Assembly (NCBI GenBank): GCA_963836695.1
Contig: CAWIKX010000025.1
Coordinates: 172,645 to 236,644, forward strand
Source of the DNA: Roseiarcus sp963836695
GTDB taxonomy: Bacteria > Pseudomonadota > Alphaproteobacteria > Rhizobiales > Beijerinckiaceae
Length of the DNA: 64,000 nucleotides
Direction of reading: 5' to 3'
Shown here: positions 61,515-64,000 of the stretch, piece by piece
Position numbering within the stretch: the stretch's first letter is position 1
How the letters are laid out: each line of letters starts with the position of its first letter
Translations under genes and position numbers: made by a program
The notes under the pieces: generated by a model
Told to the model about the DNA's origin: nothing
Databases searched by the model: none
Seen by the model: only the letters and a program-made list of their open reading frames with translations

Positions 61515-62706
61515 GAGAGCTTCTCACAATTAGGGCTTTTTGGGTGGGATGGGCGTTTTTGTGGGCTGAAGGGATGGTGGGAGACGAGGTGTGGGCGTGT
61601 TGTGGCGGGCGGTGCTTGTTCGACCCGCCCTGCGGGGCGCGCGCCGGCGGATCGGCCGGAAAGATCCCTCAGTTTTGCGCCATGAGGACGAGCGCCCGTT
61701 TCATGTTCATGGCGGTGGCGACGAACCGGAGATGGCAGGCGTTGCGGGTGAGCCCGCGATAGCGGACGCGGCTCATGGCGTACCATTCCGCTCTCATCGT
61801 GGCGTTGAGCGCGCTCGACGCCGCAGCGGATGCCCGATGACCAGGAATTGAGAAGCCTCTGCCAATCTTCGAGCGGGTGATGGGGCCGCCCGCGCCGCCA
61901 CGCCGTCGATCAGTCCGCGACGTTCGAGCGTCTCGCGGAACGCTTGGCCGCTATAGGCCTTGTCGGCGAAATAGCCTTGCTCGTCGCCCTGGATCAGCGC
62001 TTCGGCCAAACGGAAGTTCTTACTGAGGAGATGGCGGAAAGTCATCTCGGCCTGCCGCACAAGGCCGCTTGATCCTTCGTCCACCGCCAAATGCGCCTTG
62101 TAGCCAAAATGGGACCGTCTTGCGCTTCATCGTCACCCGCGCGTCTCGGATCGCGCGGGTTGATCCCGCCTCCCCCATACGGCGGACGCTTGACCGCAGC
62201 GGCGATTAGGGTGGCGTCCACCAGCGTGCCGCGCTTGACGATAGGCCGAGCGCATCGAGCTGCCGGTTCGTCTCCGCAAGCAGCGCCGCCGAAAGGCCGA
62301 GCTTGTCGATCGTCTGGCGGAAACGCCAGATCGAGGCGTGGTCCGGCGTCTCAATCTCCAACGGCAAGCCACAAAAGCGGCGAAACGACAACCGGTCCCG
62401 CACCGCCTCCTCAGCGCTAGGATCAGACAGCGTATGCCACTGCTGCAGGAGCAGGATCTTGAACATCACAAGCGGCGGATAGCCAGGCGCGCCTCGGGTC
62501 GAAGCGTGAATTGGAGCCAGCAAAGCCTCGAACGCCGTCCAATCGAACGCCTGCTCGATCCGGTCCAAAATCCGCTGCCCTTCCCGCACCCGCTCACCAT
62601 CGCGTCCACGAACGAAGGTTGGGAAAGGTCACGGCGAGACATCGGCGAATCATCCTCTCTGGCTTCACCTCAGAGAATCAAAACTCGCCACTTCTGCAAA
62701 GCTCTC
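61515..62706. mobile_element. IS5-family insertion sequence, copy 2 (decayed)
   Basis: About 1.19 kb. The left end GAGAGCTTCTCACAATTAGG and the right end read inward, GAGAGCTTTGCAGAAGTGGC, form an imperfect terminal repeat. CACATA flanks both ends (61509-61514 and 62707-62712), so a target duplication of 4-6 bp is likely. It is related to copy 1 at 26211-27369 throughout the transposase. Confidence 0.78.
61669..62642 (-). pseudogene. IS5-family transposase, multiply disrupted
   Basis: Starts MSRRDLSQPSFVDAMVSG like copy 1, then after a slip FDWTAFEALLAPIHASTRGA, PPLVMFKILLLQQWHTLSDP and HASIWRFRQTIDKLGLSAAL. Later pieces in other frames are LVDATLIAAAVKRPPYGG, QGYFADKAYSGQAFRETLER and, at the end, YAMSRVRYRGLTRNACHLRF. 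The segment that carries the catalytic Glu in copy 1 (VERAFATMKRWYGM) is partly missing, so this copy is probably inactive regardless of sequencing errors. Confidence 0.82.
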
Positions 62707-62712
62707 CACATA

Positions 62713-63070
62713 GTCTATTGCAGAGAATCAGAAATAAAGGTAAGCTTGTCCCATGAACAATTCTGCCCCTCCGTATGGACTTGACCCTTGGAGGCGGTTC
62801 CCGCGGGCCTCATCTGGAGGGGAGAAGGGAGCGAGAAATATTTTTCGCCGAAAATCCCGTATAACCAATTGATAAAGCTCGATTTGGGACGAGAGAATTC
62901 AAGGAAATCCAAGGAAATCCTAAGGGGCCATTTAAAGGGCTTCTCGCAACGAAACGGCCAGGACCCAAGCAAATCCAAATTGGGATAAATGAACATATCT
63001 CAGTAGTAGATAAGTCAGCTTAATGACAGGCGGAACACGCTGATAATAGAAGAGCTGGCGAGAGACGCCG
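62713..63070. other. AT-rich non-coding stretch
   Basis: About 360 bases, markedly richer in A and T than the window as a whole (for example AAATATTTTTCGCCGAAAAT and AATCCAAGGAAATCC). The phrase AAGGAAATCC occurs twice in a row near 62901-62921. No gene is recognisable. It may be foreign DNA brought in with or before the IS5 copy. Confidence 0.45.
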
Positions 63071-64000
63071 TCACAGGCGCGCGGGCGAGGCCTCAGCTGC
63101 CCACTTTCGGTTGAGCGCCAGGACGGCGGCGACGGCGGCGAGAGGGACCACAGTCGCCCACGACCCGATCACGGCGGTCGTCGTCGCCACCGCCCACAGG
63201 ATCGAGACCAGGTGCTCCATCATCCCCACGAGCTTCGACTGCGAATGACGTCGGAGCACGAGCCCGCGACGAGATGGGGCCTGTCGCCAGAGATTGATCA
63301 GCGCGGCCGAGCCGGTCGCTCCTGTGCTAAAGAGAAGCGCGCATAGCCCGGCCCAGGGCGAGGCGAAGGCCAATGCGGCAAGCGGCAAGGCGAGGATGAG
63401 CGCGATCGGCTGGCCAATCGCCGCGATCTTGGCCCGTTCGAGCGACGGCCCGCGACAGGGGAGCGGTCGTGAGGAAATCGGGCGCATCCTCGGCCGAAAG
63501 CGCGATCCAGGAGAGCGCGCCCGCGAGTTGGGCCGCGATCACCACGAGCGCCGGGGTGAAGGCGATCCCGACCGTGCCGTCGGGCCGCCGCCGCGCCATA
63601 AAATGACAGCGAGCGGCGTTGTATAGGCGGCCTGCAGAAGAAGTTGCGACATCAGCCAAGGGTCGCGCCAGACGACGCGCCGCTCCTTGATGCGCAGGGC
63701 CGCGCTGGCGCTCGCGCCAAAGCGCGCATGTCCCTTCGCGGTACTTCGGCGTTGGCCGTGCGGCGCGCCCGCGGAGGCGATCGCAGCGCGTGCGAAGCGC
63801 TCGCCGAATGCCATGCATGCGAGCGCGAAGACGACGGCACCAAGACGGCCCAGATGAGAATTGCTTGCGCGTCGCCGGCCGCCGCGCGCGCAGGGGCCAT
63901 GAGAAGGCTTCGCGCGGCGCCGGCGGCGCTTGCAGACAGCGCCAGGGCCCAAGAATTGTCGCTCGCAGCCCGTCAGGCAGCATGGCGATCATCCTGCGCA
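63071..64000 (-). CDS. Multi-spanning membrane protein, partial (frameshifted here)
   Basis: The 5' end lies beyond the window. Reassembled residues give a region RVVWRDPWLMSQLLLQAAYT, ALVVIAAQLAGALSWIALSA, EDAPDFLTTAPLSRA, then helices PIALILALPLAALAFASPWA, GLCALLFSTGATGSAALINL, SILWAVATTTAVIGSWATV and VPLAAVAAVLALNRKW. The pattern of long helices with an SAEDAPDFLxTAP loop resembles hypothetical permease-like proteins of alphaproteobacteria, possibly an ABC-2-type membrane component. Slips lie near 63455, 63600 and 63820. No partner ATPase is visible inside the window. Confidence 0.6.

Overview
The window reads as high-GC chromosomal DNA from an alphaproteobacterium of the order Hyphomicrobiales (Rhizobiales), most likely near Beijerinckiaceae or Methylocystaceae. 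The evidence is gene order and content: lptM-lysA followed by a TIGR02302-type membrane protein, divergent rluB and tadA, a Prx/DsbD-N/YqgE neighbourhood, hopanoid genes hpnM, hpnG and hpnH with ispH, and long intergenic palindromes of a kind common in this order. The species cannot be named from sequence alone. No rRNA, tRNA or CRISPR array was seen.

Layout. 0-8.1 kb: lysine biosynthesis (lptM, lysA), a large DUF4175/TIGR02302 membrane protein, an acyl-CoA synthetase, and the overlapping pair PduO-type corrinoid adenosyltransferase and anmK. 8.1-9.4 kb: two small exported Gly/His/Trp-rich paralogues carrying HGGGW and HGGGF repeats, with a 44-bp dyad between them. 9.4-15.5 kb: valine-catabolism enzymes (3-hydroxyisobutyrate dehydrogenase, an isobutyryl-CoA-type dehydrogenase), a TauE/SafE exporter, rluB with a very long basic tail, and tadA. 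15.5-24 kb: a MetE-like methyltransferase, an aldehyde dehydrogenase, aroQ, methyltransferases, cobT and a quinone oxidoreductase; most reading frames here are broken by single-base indels. 24-37.7 kb: peroxiredoxin, DsbD-N protein, YqgE, an IS5-type element, recF, a hydroxyacid dehydrogenase, an MFS symporter, GST, an SDR, a TPR protein and a DUF2778/Tlde1-type protein. 38-43 kb: a complete CUT1-type carbohydrate ABC importer operon. 43-50.3 kb: rsmD, a tartrate-dehydrogenase/YeiH pair, a PEP-CTERM protein, NDH-2 and a nucleotide-sugar dehydrogenase. 50.3-57.5 kb: a cell-surface glycan region with a GT4, two insertion sequences joined at a shared CTAG, a galactofuranosyltransferase-like GT2, a methyltransferase and UDP-galactopyranose mutase. 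57.7-61.2 kb: hopanoid genes. 61.5-64 kb: a decayed IS5 copy and a membrane protein running off the window.

How the genes work together. Cell-envelope work dominates: lysine/DAP supply, anhydro-muropeptide recycling, galactofuranose glycan, hopanoid side chains, and exported metal-binding-like repeat proteins. Corrinoid chemistry (PduO, CobT) and branched-chain amino-acid degradation are also represented.

About twenty genes contain frame breaks. Nearly all are single-base indels, most of them extra bases that lengthen a short run, and translation is well conserved on both sides. They cluster at 16.8-24 kb and 50.3-64 kb, while 31-50.3 kb is almost clean. This looks like uneven polishing of a draft assembly more than biological decay, so those genes are listed as CDS with the breaks noted.
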